DNA of 64,000 nucleotides from positions 22,945 through 86,944 of the forward strand of contig BDDD01001978.1 in NCBI GenBank assembly GCA_001972305.1. The letters run 5' to 3'. The position numbers and the translations under genes are program-made. Under the pieces are notes generated by a model. It made no database searches. It saw nothing but the letters and a program-made list of their open reading frames with translations, and was not told where the DNA came from. The DNA is from Cephalotus follicularis. Lineage: Eukaryota; Streptophyta; Magnoliopsida; Oxalidales; Cephalotaceae. Shown here piece after piece: positions 23,413-37,649 of the stretch (positions are counted from its first letter, which is position 1; each line of letters begins with the position of its first letter).

Positions 23413-26400
23413 ATCTCGTCCCGAGATTCCCTAGGGTTAAAACAATTAGGGATACATAGCTTTCATGTCTTCTTCTCTTTCCCAAGCAGCATCTTCTACT
23501 CCGTGATATTGCCACAACACTTTCACCAACTGAATGGTTTTTCTTCTCAACCGTTTGATTCGACGGTCGAGGATCTGGATAGGCACTTCCTTGAAACTCA
23601 TATTCGTCCTCAACTCCAACGGTTACCATTGTAATATATAAGAAGGGTCAGGATGATACTTCCTCAACATTGAGACATGGAATACATCATGCACATCCGC
23701 TAGGCTAGGTGGCAAGGCAAGTCGGTAGGCGACGGCACCCATTCTCTCAAGGATCTCAAAAGGTCCTATAAATCAAAGGGCTAGTTTTCCTTTTTTTTTT
23801 CAAACCTCATAATTCCTTTAGTCGAAGAGACTTTAAGGAATGCGTGATCGCCCACTATGAACTCCAATTCTTGTCTGCGGTGGTCTGCATAGCTTTTCCC
23901 TCTTCTTTGTGCTGTAAGAAGTTTTTCTCTGATGACCTTCGCCTTCTCAGTGGTTTCTTGCACGAGATTAGGTCCCACTAGACTCTGTTCACCAGCTTTG
24001 AACCAACATATCGGGGTTCTACATTTTCGTCCATAGAGAGACTCGAATGGTGCCATACCAATACTGACCTGATAACTGTTATTGTACGATAACTCTACTA
24101 ATGGTAAATGGTCATCCCAACTGCCACCCTAATCTAAAACACATGTTCGTAGCATATCTTCCAGAGTTTGAATAGTCTTGTCGGACTGTCTGTCTGTCTG
24201 GGGTAAATAGCTGTACTAAAATTTAGCTGGATACCAAAAGCTTCTTGCAACTTTCTCCAAAACTGCGATGTGAATCGGGGGTCTTGATCATACACCACAC
24301 TAATTGGTACTCCATGAAGCCTGAAAATCTCTGTAACATATAGGTTTGCTAGCCGTGTAAGGGAATAAGTCGTGTTGATCGCTAGAAAATGGACTGATTT
24401 GGTAAAGCAATCAATGATTACCCATATAGCATCACGGTTATTCTTTGTTCTGGGTAGTCCTGTTACAAAATCCATCGTAATGTGTTCCCATGTCCACTGT
24501 GTCACAGGCAAAGGTTGCAGCAATCTTGCTGGCCTCTGATGTTCTGCTTTAACCTGTTGACATGTCAGACATGAAGCTACATACTCGGCTATTTCTCTTT
24601 TCATGTTGCTCCACCAATAGTTTAACTTCAAGTCTCGGTAGATCTTGGTACTCCCTGGATGTACAGAGAAAGTGGAGCGATGTGCTTGTGACAACAGTTC
24701 ATCCGTCAATTCTTTATCATTTGGAACACAAATTCTGTCTTGATATCGGACTAACTCGTCACTCTGTACTGAGAAATGGGGCTTCAAACCTCCATCCTCG
24801 CTCAAGGCTAATTTAAGCAATTCTCCATCTTTATCTTGAGCTGCTCGAATTTTATCCATCAACCATGGACGTGCCTGGATATGAGCAATCATTAGATAAG
24901 CCAATCGATGACTCAAAGCGTCTACCAGAACATTAGCCTTGCCCGAATGGTACTGTATTTCACAGTTGTAGTCATTGAGCAACTCCATCCATCTTCTCTT
25001 TCTCATATTCAGGTCTTTCTGTGAAAACTGATACTTTAAGTTTTTATGGTCGGTATACACCTCAAATTTTGTACCATACAGATAATGCCTCCATTTCCAC
25101 AGCGCAAAGACTATCGCTGCTAACTCAAGATCATGAGTTGGATAATTCTCTTCATGGGGCTTCAATTTCCTTGAGGCGTATGCGATCACTTTTCCATTCT
25201 GCATCAAGACACAACCCAAACCACTGCCCGATACATCACTGTATATTACAAAACCATCACTTCCTTCTGGCAAACACAAGATTGGCGCAGAAATTAAACG
25301 ATGCTTCATCTCCTGAAAACTCCATTCACAATTTTCATCCCATACAAAAGCTGTATTCTTCTGCGTCAAACGGGTCAGAGGTGTAGCTATTCTAGAAAAT
25401 CCAACAAAACGACGATAATATCCTGCCAAGCCTAAAAAGCTCCTGACTTCCGTCATATTAGTTGGTCGTTTCTAGTCCTTTACTGCTTCGATCTTTGAAG
25501 GATCTACTGACAATCCGGTACTCGATGCAACATAACCAAGGAAAGTCACCACTGATAGCCAGAATTCACATTTGCTAAACTTGGCATATAGCTTATGGTC
25601 TCTGAGGATTTGTAATGCCAAGTGCAAATGTTTTCCATGTTCTTCCATGTACTTAGAATATATCAGGATATCATCGATGATAACCACTATAAACTGGTCA
25701 AGTATGGACTGAATATCTGATTCATCAAACTCATAAACACAAAAGGGGCATTAGTTACCCCAAATTGCATCACCACAAATTCATAATGTCCATACCGTGA
25801 TCTGAATGCAGTCTTCAGAATATCTTCCGCTCTAACCCTGAGCTGATGGTATCCTGATCTGAGGTCCAATTTAGAAAATACTGAAGATCCCTTCAGCTAA
25901 TCAAACAGATCATCGTTATGTGGCAGCGGATACTTATTCTTGACAGTAACCTTATTAAGCTGCCGATAATCAATGCACATTTGCAATGATCCATCGTTCT
26001 TTTTAACAAATAAGACCGATGCTCCCCATGGTGATGCACTTGGTCTGATAAAACCTTTATCAAGCAATTCCTGCAATTGTAGTTTCAATTCCTTCAATTC
26101 AGGAGGGACCATACGATAAGGAGCTGTTGATATAGGTGTTGTCCCTCGTAGAAGATCTATAGAGAACTCCACGTCTCTTTCGGGAGGTAAGGATGTTAAT
26201 TCTTCCGGAAACACATCCGGATTTTCACAAACAATAGGAACATCCTCGATCCTTGGCACACATCTCCTTCCATCGACAACATGTGCCAGGGAAGCATTAC
26301 AACCTTGTCTCAAGAGTCTGTCAGCCTGCATAGTAGATATCATAAGGGCTGGCTGATGTTCCAAGGTTCCAATAAACTGGAACGTAGACTGTCCTGGCAA

Positions 26401-26964
26401 ACGGAAGGTTACGACCTTCCTATTACAATCCACACATGCATAGTGTGTCGACAACCAATCCATTCCAAGAATTACATCAAGATCACCCATTGGTAAAACT
26501 ATGAGGTCTGCCGGAAGGACATGACCAGAAATCTCAATGGCACAAGACTTACACACCCATCTAGAGGTAACAGACTCTCCTACTGGTGTGCTAACTTCTA
26601 TCATAAAGGGTAAAGGCTCTGGCTCTGCATCCATGTGACATATAAAATGTGATGCGATATAAGAATGAGATGAGCCTGGATTTATCAGAGTCCGTGCCAA
26701 AAACAGAGATATATATATCGTACCTCCAATCACTGAGGTTGATCCCGCTGTAGCCCTCTGATCCATGGCATATACTCTGCCTTGCACTGTAGGTGCTGAT
26801 CCCGGATGCTTCCCAAGAAGATTCAGTCATCTTCCATCAATGTTCCGCTTCACCTTGTAACATATATGTAGCAAAGATAACTTTCTGCGAGTCTGAACAT
26901 TCCATGACTTGGAAGACTTCCTCCAATTGCATTAGCCATCTCTCAGCTGAAATGGCATCAGGAT
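23413..26964 (-). pseudogene. pol of C, with gag remnant (broken)
   Basis: On the minus strand from 26964: a short capsid segment with the W-L-M-Q-L-E core, a stop, then a direct jump near 26835 into the linker before protease. The rest of capsid and both zinc knuckles are missing (about 0.8 kb compared with F). The protease motif reads I-N-P-G-S-S, with the catalytic Asp changed to Asn. RT (about 26250-25470) has a stop at 25897-25899, a frame break near 25690 and catalytic I-I-D-D (about 25670-25681). RNase H and integrase run to 24134 with the HHCC finger and first two catalytic Asp visible. The integrase end lies at 24056-23781, and the chromodomain region decays to 23413. Confidence 0.9.
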
Positions 26965-29539
26965 TGTCACACCTCGTTTCCACATTCGACCCGGAGGTCA
27001 AGGCAATCAACATATATTCAGCTTATAAATAAAAACACGAAAAATTTAAAACTTTCCAATTCATACATTATCTTGCGGAAGGATTAAAACATAAGCTGAA
27101 TTTAAATACGTAACATTCATCCCATACTACATGTTACTAAATTGTTATTCAACAAAACAACAACCATTGTTAATTGCCCTCAAAACGGAGCATGAACTAA
27201 AATAGTTAATACAGTAATCCAATATCCATCAATACACGAATCCCTTTAAACATTTCTCAAAAGAAGACAATTTAATTCTTCTTCGTTCTTCCCCAAGCTT
27301 AAGCGATAACAATCCAGCTGCGTCAATCTGAAATTGATAGGGTTAGCCGAATCCACTGGCTAAGTAGAGAAAATATAAATACAATTCGGGGTCAATGATA
27401 ATGAATGTCATGTAATGAATGCATTATGATGAAATACTATATATATATATACAATACATATATCTATATGTATATCAATCAATAATTGAGCAACCATGCC
27501 AAATGGCAACATCAACACAATCCATCAATCATGTAACTAAAGACCAATCAATCAAACCCAAGTTCGATATCTACCACCCGAAGGTTGGTAGTATCTCATA
27601 TCGATGCTAACAGGCACGTAGGCGGGGGAAATCTCAATCAAACAATTGATGCTAACCGGCACATAGGCGGGGAAAAGCTCATATGGAAAGCACGTAGGCT
27701 AACCAGCACATAGGCTTGGAAGACCATCCGGTGTGGTGTCCTTGCCATCTCCTGGCCCCCAAGGCACAACCTGCCATTAGTGTAAGTGACAACCTCCGTC
27801 ACCGCACTAACAGCGTAACAATCACAATCAATTAATCAATCAAAAATCAATCCATTTCAAGTAATTTATAAGTTATAAAATACTGGAAATAATACATTTA
27901 TTCAAAATTTATAACAATCTTTTGAAACCATATTTCAATCTTTCGAAATAACTTTTCAATCCTTTTAAAATATACATTTTCGTGTAAAATAATGATTTTA
28001 TTGTAAATCATGAATGCATTTCCAAAATTATAAAATATTTTAGAAATAACCAACAATCCAATCCATGGTAACATGCAACGCAAATATATGCTCAAAATGA
28101 AACCAGGCTTTATTCGCGTCAACGTGTACCAATAAGCGTTAATGTCCAAAACAGTCACTTTAAACGTTGTCGCTTAATCTCTAGGCGTCGACGCTTATGT
28201 CCTTTAAGAGTCGGCGCTTAATCCTTAGCGTTAGCACTTAACATAAGTCTTAATGCGTCGATATTCATCTCTTTAGGCGTTGACGCTCAAGGCATGGACC
28301 CTTAAGCGCCAGTGCTTTACTTCAGGCGTCGACGCTTTAAGGTAGGAACCTCAAGCATTGACGTTTCACGCGTCCATATCTACGCTTAATGAACTATGGC
28401 ATGGACGCTTTCTTCTAAGTGTCGACGTTTATCGCGAATCCAGTATTAGTTCTTCGCATGATAGTCAAAGTGTCGACGCTTCCCTCGTAAGCGTCAATGG
28501 TTCTGCAATCAGAACATCGTCTTCTTCATCTTAACATAATTCCAGTGGGATTCAAACCAATCATACATGCAATCCAGTCCAATATTTACTCAGAATTCGA
28601 CATGCATGGCAGAATAACAATTCAGGGCATCCATAAATCACACAATCCAAATCAGTCCATGACAACCATGCAATTCACCAATGAACACTTATTATCAATG
28701 AACTCAATTTTGCATGTATATAATCCCTACCTTAGATTCCAAGTTAGGAATGGAAGTCCACCTCCAAGCTCTCGGAACAGTGGTGTTTCTGAGCTTCCCA
28801 GCAGCTTCAAGTCCGCTCTAGTGACTCCAAGCTCCCAAGCTCTTACTCTGGTTCAAAAATGGAGGAATGGTTCTCCTTTTTCTCTCTTCTCTTTCCCGAT
28901 TTCTCACTGTTCTCTCTACGATTTCTTTCTATTTCCTTTGTGTTTTTCTTCCCTTCTTCTCCAGGTATGTTCCAGGAAGAGAAAAGAGGGAATTTTAAGC
29001 AGATGGCATCTTTTCTCTCTCTCTACAGCCCATGCATGGTGCCATGTTCCCTACTCTTCCTTTCTCATTAACCTGCATGCACCAGGTGTCCATTTCACTA
29101 TCTCATCATGTCATAATGGTGTACAATTGTCCCATTCCTTCTCTTCTTTCGCTGCATGACGCACAGGTGGCGTTTTAATTCATTCCCCTGAAGAAAATGG
29201 TGGACACTTAGCATATCTGTGCTGTCAGACAGTCTAAGCGTCGTCGGTTGTATCGTGGGCATCGACGCTTAACCTTGTGCATGCATTGGCCTCGACGCTT
29301 ATCTCTGGCGTCGACACTTTAAGTGTATGAACTTAAGCGTGCCTTTTTGCTTTCATGGCATCGACGCTTTGATTCTGGATGTGGCGTTTTAGGTAAAAAT
29401 GCCAACATTTTCAACCATCACAACTTTCTTCATTAGACATTCAACATTATGCTTGGAAAAATCCTTCATTTCTCATTAATTCATGATAAATTACACTGAG
29501 AATTTCAAAGTACATCAAATAGAATTTTCGGGTATTATA
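26965..29539 (-). repeat. 3' LTR of B
   Basis: Collinear with the 5' LTR. It carries two arrays of AAGCGTCGACGCTT-like palindromes (about 28160-28500 and 29235-29400). The inner end reads TATTATA where the other LTR has AATTACA, so this copy's terminus is mutated. Confidence 0.92.
28160..28500. repeat. Array of AAGCGTCGACGCTT-like palindromes (LTR of B)
   Basis: Ten or more full, half or mutated units of a 14-bp palindrome centred on GTCGAC occur with irregular spacing. A smaller group is at 29235-29400. The same fields occur in the other LTR at about 41090-41435 and 42165-42325, where more copies are intact. Confidence 0.88.
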
Positions 29540-29555
29540 ATCCTCCCCCTTCAAA
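29540..29555 (-). promoter_or_regulatory. Polypurine tract of B
   Basis: The complement reads TTTGAAGGGGGAGGAT immediately before the 3' LTR. Confidence 0.88.
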
Positions 29556-32500
29556 GAATTCATCCTCCAATTTTAACATTCTATAATAAGTGAGGGTAGC
29601 ATTCCCGAATATCACTCTCGCATTCCCATGTCGCTTCATCAGGTAGATGGAACTACTATTGAACCTTCACCATAGGAATGGTTCAGTTCCTCAGTACTTG
29701 GTTCTTCCAATCCAGAATCCTCACCAGCAACTCTTCACAAGAAAGATCATCTCGCACCGGAATCGAGTCATAGTCCAAGATGTGTGATGGATCTCAGATG
29801 TAGCCTTGCAACATTGAAACATGGAAGACATCATGTACGTTTGACAGAGCAGGAGGCAAAGCGAGCTGGTATGCCACCTCTCCAACTCTCTCAAGAATCT
29901 CAAACGGACCAATGTAACGTGGAGCTAACTTGCCCTTTTTCCCAAACCTTTGAACGCCTTTCCAAGGAAACACTTTCAGGAATACATGATCTCCAACATC
30001 AAAAGTCAAAGGTCTCCTTTTTACACTGTCGACATAGCTCTTCTGCCGGCTTTAAGCTGCAAGTAATCTCTCCTTGATAACCTTGACTTTCTCTGAAGTC
30101 TCCTCAACTAGGTCCGATCCAAGCAATGGTCGTTCGCCAACCTCATCCAACAGATGGGTGATCTACACTTCCTTCCATAAAGAGTCTCGTATGGAGCCAT
30201 ACCAATACTCGAATGATAGCTGTTGTTGTACGAAAACTCTATCAAGGGAATATGATCCTCCCAAGCACCAGGAAAATCGATCACATAAGCTCGGAGCATA
30301 TCCTCCAAGGTCTGGATAGTACGCACTAACTATCCGTCTGTCTACGGATGAAAAGTTGTGCTAAGATTCAGCTTCGTCCCAAAAGCTGTCTAAAATCTCT
30401 TCCAAAAGTTGGAAGTAAAGATCGAGTCTCTATCACATACAATGCTTACCAGAATACCATGCAGTCTCACAATGTCCTTTATATATAACCGAGCCAACTT
30501 GCTCATTGAATCAGTGACCTGTGTAGGTAGAAAGTGAGCTGATTTTCTGAGTCTATCAACGATAACCCACACTTCATTGTGACGATTTCGAGTCAGGGGA
30601 AAACCCGAAACAAAATCCATGGTCACGTGTTCCCATTTCCATTCTGCAATTGGTAATGGCTATAACAATCCCGCCGACCTTTGGTGTTCGGCCTTGACTT
30701 TCTGGCAAGTCAGACACTTAGCAACGTATTCAGCAATTTCCTACTTCATGCCGGGCCACCAATAATTTTGCTTCATATCCTGATACATTTTCGTACTACC
30801 AGGATGTATGCTATACTGAGATTTATGAGCTTCATAAAGCAATTCATTCTTCAACCCTTCAACATTCAGAAGACAAACTCGTCCTCTATATCTTAGTATG
30901 CCATCAGAATATGCCTGGAAATCATGTCTCGAATCAATCTACAATTCAGAATCATACATTTGGGCATTCTTAATCTCGTCAAGCAATGCTGGCTGTGCTC
31001 GAATACTAGCAACAAAGATCCTAGGGGATCGCGCAAACGGAGTCCATCTCTGGAAATTCTCTAACATCCTCCACTGAGATACCATCGTACTGGCTATCAT
31101 GGCCTTATGACTCAAAGCGTCAGCAACGACATTTGTTTTTCCCGGGTGGTACTGGATACTGCAATCATAGTCATTAAAGAACTCAACCCATCTACGCTGC
31201 CTCATGTTCTGGTCATCTTGGTAGAATAGATACTTCAAACTCTTATGATCAGTAAATATCTCAAACTGTGCTCCATACAAATAATGTCTCCATTTCTAAA
31301 GAGCAAACACAATCGCAGCCAGTTCAAGATCGTGTGTCGGGTAATTTTCTTCATAGGGTTTCAGCTTCCGTGAAGCATAAGCAATCACCCTACCACGTTG
31401 CATCAATACGCAACCCAATCCTTTACCCGACGCATCGCTATATACAGCAAAATCCTCATTACCATTGGTAATGCCAAGATAGGAGCAGAAATCAGCCGAT
31501 CCTTCAATTCCCGAAAACTAGCCTTACACTCATCATCCCAGATAAACAAAGTCTTCTTATGGGTTAGCTTGGCACGGAAATTCTTGAAAAATTATGAATG
31601 AATCTCCGAGAATAACCCGCCAATCCATGAAAGCTGCACACCTCAGTTACATTTTTTGGTTGTGGCCAATCCCAGACAACCTCAGTCTTCGACGGATCCA
31701 CCGCGAAACCTTCTCCAGACACTATGTGAGCAAGGAAGATCACATGATCTAGCCAAAATTCGCACTTGCTGAATTTGTCATACAACCGCTGTTCTCTGAG
31801 AATCTACAAAACTAATCTCAGGTGGTACACATGCTCCTCCTCGCTCCTCAAATACACCAATATATCGCAATGAATACAACAACAAACTGGTCCAGGTATG
31901 GCCAAAACACATCATTCATCAATGACATGAAGGTTGTCTGTGCATTCGTAACGCCAAACGGCATCACCAGAGACTCATAGTGACCATATCGAGTTCAAAG
32001 AGCAGTCTTTTCGATATCTCCTTCCCATACCCTCAACTGGTGATAACCCAATCTCAAATCGAGTTAAGAGAACACCCTCGACCCTTGTAACTGATCGAAC
32101 AATTCCTCAATATGTGGAAGAGGATATTTCTTCTTAATCGTTGCTTTGTTCAACATCCGGTAGTCAATGCAAAGTCTCATCGACCCATCTTTATTTTTCA
32201 CAAATAAGACTGGTGCACCCCACGGGGAAACACTGGGTTGAACGAAGCCCTTATCAATCAAGTCTTGTAACTGTAACTTCAGCTCCCTCAACTCTGCAGG
32301 TGCCATCCTGTAAGGTGCCTTAGAAATAGGATCTGTACCAGGTACAACTTTAATAACAAATTCCATACTCCTTTTCGGTGGCAATGACACCAAATCTGCA
32401 GGAAACACATCAGGAAATTCATTTACAACAGGAATTTCCTCTATACTTACTTTCTACTTCAATCACATAGGCAATATATCCTTCGCATCCCTTCTCAAGA

Positions 32501-33309
32501 TACGTCGATGCACGAGTGAAGGATATAATTGGCATAGAAAACCCTTTGTCCCCAGTGAATTGGAAGGTAGTACCATCGGACAGACAAAAATCTACTATCT
32601 TGCTGTAACAGTCCATACGAGCACGATGAGTTGACAGCCAATCCATACCCAAGAGGACATCAAAGTCTCGTATGGGCAATACAATCAAATCTGCATACAA
32701 CGAAATACCTGCCATAGAAATCTCGCAACTCCTATACACAGAATCTGTGTACATGGAATCTCCAGCAGGTGTACTCACATCAAGCACATATGGCATGCAA
32801 TATGGTGTCACATCCAAGCATGATGCAAATCGTGAAGCAATAAATGAGTGTGATGCTCCAAGATCCATCAATATTCTAGTAGAAAATCCATAAATATACA
32901 ATGCACCTTCAATAACAGAAGTAGACTCTGGAACTTCTGTCTGAGTTAGAGTGAAGACTCTACTTTTCATGATGCCTTGCCAGTATATCTCCACTGCGAA
33001 AGTCCAGTTGCAGTACCGCTACCACTCGCAGGTCCAGTAGGCACTATCGTCTGACCTCTTGGACATTCGGTCTTTACGTGACCGGGTGCTCCACACCTCG
33101 TACACAACCCATTCTTGGCCCAACAATCTTTCTGTTGATGGCCTGCACGACCCCAATGGAAGCAAACTCTAGGTCTCGCATTACTCCCCTGACTAGGAGT
33201 ACCCTAAGTAGCAGTCTGTTGAGATCTGTTCTTCGAAGATTTTGTCGGAGAACCACTACCTTGCCACTTCGACGAGGCTGGCCTAGACTGTGTAGAGGTT
33301 TGCTTGCTA
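29556..33309 (-). pseudogene. pol of B, with gag zinc-finger end (broken)
   Basis: On the minus strand from 33309: CCHC knuckle region (33190-33074), protease (32994-32419) with D-L-G-A-S in place of the usual D-[PTS]-G, RT (32408-31830) where several stops and a damaged catalytic stretch near 31870 are seen, RNase H (31560-30940), integrase (about 30850-30110) and GPY/F segment (30009-29794). Last is a chromodomain-like tail (about 29720-29590) ending near D-I-R-E-C-Y-P. Many stops interrupt it. The gag part upstream continues across element D at 35570. Confidence 0.9.
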
Positions 33310-33314
33310 TGCTG

Positions 33315-35564
33315 TGATGGAAACGGAAAAACCATTTCCTATGCCTCAAATGGACTTTGGTATAACGGGTGTAGAACAAAATTTTAATAACATATAAAGC
33401 AGTGGAAAAACACCCTAAACAAACAAAACAAGTCCATAATGGCATGAACACAAGCCACAAGGATCACCATATCATCAACAGAGTTGAATTTGGGTCACCA
33501 AAGATAAGCAATGGTAACACCCCAAGCATGGCAAAACATGGCAGAGAAAAGAAGGATAAAGAGATATACCAATAGGTGATGGCTCCTTCAAACTTTGTCG
33601 ATACACGTTTGGGAAGACATTGTCAAAAGACTCCTTCAAATCCCAAGTATTGCAGCTCCTTGCAACAGCAAATCCAGGAAAGCAAATAGAATACCCAAAG
33701 ATAATGATCACACACTCTCTCAAAGCTTATTGAGAGAAGATTGAATTTGACAAGTATTGTCAAAAACAATCCACCCTAGATAAGTAACTTGCTAGGTGAA
33801 TATCCAGCGAAGGGAATCGTCCAAGTGCAGAGAGAAGTCACTCACGATTTTTGCCCAGCAAAAACTATATCTCACTTACAAAATTTCTACAGAAATATGC
33901 TTTTTAGTCGCCACCTATCTCTCTCTCCCACTCTCCCATACACTAGGGATCATGGTGCTAACTCCCCGGGGGTTCAAAACCATGATCCCCATGTGTACAT
34001 TTCATGTATGGACATGAGAAACTGGCAGGAGATGAGAGAGAGAACGTGCCCACGATGTGTGATCGTGCACAGGTTGCACAACTCGCACAAAGTGTCGACG
34101 CTCTCAACAAAAACGTCGACGCTTATATATAACATGGCACTAAACGTCGAAGTCTTTCTAAAAGACATCGACGCCTATACAAGAGTTAAGCGTCGACGCT
34201 TCCCAGAAGGCGTCAATGCTTTGTCCAAAGTAATGCGTCGACGCTTTCCCAGAAGTCGTCGACGCTTTGACTGGCAGGTGAAGCAAATTGATTCTAACTC
34301 TTTTGTGATTTCATGTACCCTTCGATTATTGATTAAGTAAGATCAAACAAATATGTTTCCATAAAATGTAAATCCACTTAACCGAGATTTGATAAAATTT
34401 CACCAAGACTTAATATGTCCAACATATTAAAGAACTAATCATTATTGGGCAGGGAGCCTATAAAATCTTGGTTAAAATTGGAGGTGTTCATAAATTATCG
34501 AAATACCTCTAAGGTTCGGTTTAGTCATTCTAAATAGTCCTAGATTAATTTAAATGCTCTCGGAATAATATCTAATATTATCCAGATGAAAAATTAATCT
34601 AATTAATTTTCCCATAATTTATTTCACACCGCCGTAACTCAAGACTTTCTAAGTCGTCGGTTTACGTGTACTGTAATCCCTTGTCATACTTGGCCCCGAT
34701 TGAGGTATAGGGTAAGGATACATGTCAACCCTAGATAAAACCTCAATATCTAAAATATCTGATTATTACTAGGACCTTTGGCAGATTCTCTGAAAATCTA
34801 ATTTCCAATTTACCTCAACCTTGGCCAAGGATTTCATAAGTCCAAAGTACAATCAGACCATAATATGGTCGATCACCTTCACTCAGGTGTGACAATCCCT
34901 TATTGCGCACTCGCTTATATTCGTATAGATTCGATCATACCCAAAGACCACCCGATTGCCAGTCCTGCGCAAGAACTGGGTAAGGTGGAGATCAAAGCAT
35001 AACCGTCTCAATACAATATAGAGCAGTCGCTCAGGTCTAAGGATCAAACGAGTTTGAGCACTCACTAATTGACTAACACTTATACACAACCGCAACAAGT
35101 AGGAGTCACTACTGACATGAGAATAGCGACTATTCAAACAGTGTATCCTACGCGGGTCCAGTTCAGTGTACACTCTCCCAGTGCGCACCCCGTATTTGCC
35201 CTAGTGTCCAACACAGATGGTAGTGAGAGAATCCATCCTCCAATTCCATGAGCAGGCAACATACGCGCAAGTCTATCCGGTTCACTAATGCCCACAAAGT
35301 GAACCTATGACTTGGAACTAATTCGACATAAGGAATAAGGTGACCAATCTCGCATCCCTATGATAGGCATCCAACCTTATGTCTGGGCATCATAAGCGTA
35401 AGTCGCTAAATAATAAACTACTTCAATTAAGTGATAAAACACAGATGATATTGCCATAACAAATTAGCACATTTCATATATATAAGGAATAAGATCGTTT
35501 ATGTACATGGATCGATATAATACGACAGCCTATCTAATGGCTTGTCGGGTCATCTCACCTAACA
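33315..35564. mobile_element. Solo LTR-like element D, inserted in gag of B
   Basis: It starts TGATGGAAACGG and ends CACCTAACA, flanked by the exact duplication TGCTG (33310-33314 and 35565-35569); 2250 bp. No gag or pol coding is seen. It carries a palindrome array of the GTCGAC type (34095-34275) that mixes the AAGCG and AAAGAC flanks found in B and F. The family and the reading strand are not determined; a solo LTR or non-autonomous LTR element fits. Confidence 0.75.
34095..34275. repeat. GTCGAC palindrome array (element D)
   Basis: About nine units, including AAAACGTCGACGCTT, AAGCGTCGACGCTT, AAAGACATCGACGCC and TGCGTCGACGCTTT, occur within 180 bp. Confidence 0.85.
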
Positions 35565-35569
35565 TGCTG

Positions 35570-36358
35570 TGTACAAGCCCTCTCATCACGGTCTTCATTT
35601 GATATACTCTCCAACAATCTCGCTTTTTGAGCAACTTGTACAAAGGTCTCCCGCTCTATAGCACTAATCTTCGACCGAAGATCCGGTCGCAAACCCTTCA
35701 GAAATCTTTGAATTTCCATCTCTTCATCAGCCACAAGATATGTTGAATGTTTGGCTAACTCCATAAATCTGGCCTGATATTCGGCCACGGTCATGTCGCC
35801 TTGACGTAATTCCAAGAGCTCCATCTCTCTCCGTTCCCGCTCTATCCGGGGTACATAGGTTGCCATGAATTCCTCCTGAAACCTCTCACTAGTGCTAGTA
35901 AGTCCAGCAGACTCCCATTTTGCTTTGACCATCTCCCACCAGTGAGTGGCCTCGCCCCATAACCAGTAAACAGCAAACTTTAATTTCTGATCATCGGTAC
36001 GATCCATCACCTCAAAGATCTTCTCTAGGTCTTGCAACAACCTATCAGCAATAGTAGCATCAAGCTCTCCCTTGAAACTAGGAGGATTCTGCCTCATAAA
36101 TCTTTTAAGATTCCTTCCAAATTGATCTCTATCATGTCTCGCACAATGGTCACGAACCACTTGCTGAAGTCGTGCTTGAGCGTAATATCGACGCATTTCC
36201 TCCATGTGAACCGCATTAGCAGCCATCTGCTGCTAGAAATAATCGGCTATGCGGTGCATCGGATCTCTTCTATCATTTGCTTCCTGAGGAATATTCGCTT
36301 CTCGTGGAACATTCGCCTCAGCAGCTCTAGCCCTTCCGCATCTCCTTCTACCGTCCAT
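35570..36358 (-). pseudogene. gag of B, 5' part (broken)
   Basis: It starts at the ATG at 36358 (MDGRRRCGRARA, like A). A stop near 36234 follows the block R-I-A-D-Y-F. After it the frame is open to the insertion of D: capsid-type gag with R-F-M-R-Q-N-P-P-S-F, H-W-W-E-M and M-T-V-A-E-Y-Q-A-R-F motifs. Capsid packs the RNA. The zinc knuckles lie on the other side of D, at 33190-33074. Confidence 0.9.
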
Positions 36359-36456
36359 TTCATTTCCTATAAGGAAAAATGTCAATAATCATCTCAAAGA
36401 AACAAATTGTTAATTTCCAAGGAACTTATCCAAGCTAAGCATATAAATGAATATAT

Positions 36457-36468
36457 GCTCTGATACCA
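36457..36468 (-). promoter_or_regulatory. Primer binding site of B (tRNA-iMet)
   Basis: The complement reads TGGTATCAGAGC, four bases from the 5' LTR end at 36473. Confidence 0.92.
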
Positions 36469-37649
36469 CTGTTGTCACACCCTGTTTCCACATTCGACCA
36501 GAAGGTCAAGGCAATCAACATATATTCAGCTTATAAGTAAAAACACGAAAAATTTAAAACTTTTCAATTCATACATTATCTTGCGGAAGCATTAAAACAT
36601 AAGATGAATTTAAATACGTAACATGCATCACATACTACATGTTACTAAATTGTTATTCAACAAAACAACAACCATCGTTAATTGCCCTCAAAACGGAGCA
36701 TGAACTAAAATAGTTAATATAGTAATCCAATTTCCATCAATACACGAATCCCTTTAAACATTTCTCAAAAGAAGACAATTTACTCTTCTTCGTTCTTCCC
36801 CAAGCTTAAGCGATAACTGTCACGCCCCGAACCGCGAGAGTAAACCCCCACGATCCGACGCGTGAGATACCTTCCGTTCCGTCACTTCATCATTATATTC
36901 ATATTCCAAAGTGTTATACATATATAAAGCTTTAAATCAAAGTTATATTACATCAGCGAAATACTCAATTCAAATAAAAACTAACTCTTAAAATCTCCCA
37001 AAAATCGGGCATGATGTATTCGTTTATTGGACTTAACCCCCTGTAAAGAAAAACACATTTTTTTATATATTCACACTCCCGAAGGAGGAATCAATAGTTT
37101 ATGTATATATGGGGCTCAGCCCTCAGCAATCACAACTTAACTCAGTATCATATCATTCTGACGCCTCAAATGATGGGCCTGTCCCTATTTAATGCATCAA
37201 CACATATATCATAAGCACTGCCACATGTCGGCAGCTCGATAGCTAAAATAAAACATCTCTTATACATTTTTAGATTTGTCTCTTTACATAACAAGTCTTA
37301 TATAACAGTACAGTTCAACTATAAACATAAGGCCCCTTTTTATACAACTCTTTATAAGCAAACCCATATCCATTACCATAAGTAGGATCATATACAATAT
37401 GGCAAACCAAAATATGCTACAGAGAATCCATCCATCTTAGCCTGTCTCATTTAATACAATTCATATAAGTAAATCCATAACATGATCATAACGAAACCAT
37501 ATACAATAACAAAATCCCAAGACCACTATTATCCAAGATCCATCTTAAGTATCCATCCATCTCGATCCCTTTCACTGTGATCCATCACCTGGGCACGAGC
37601 CTGACCCATTCCGCACACAGGGGAAATGGGTCAGCGACATAATGTCGTG

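Noticed and set aside
28497-29159. 220-codon frame in the 3' LTR of B
   Set aside because: It is present in shorter form in the other LTR (41475-41936), has no domain, and lies in LTR sequence; the similarity comes from the shared LTR.
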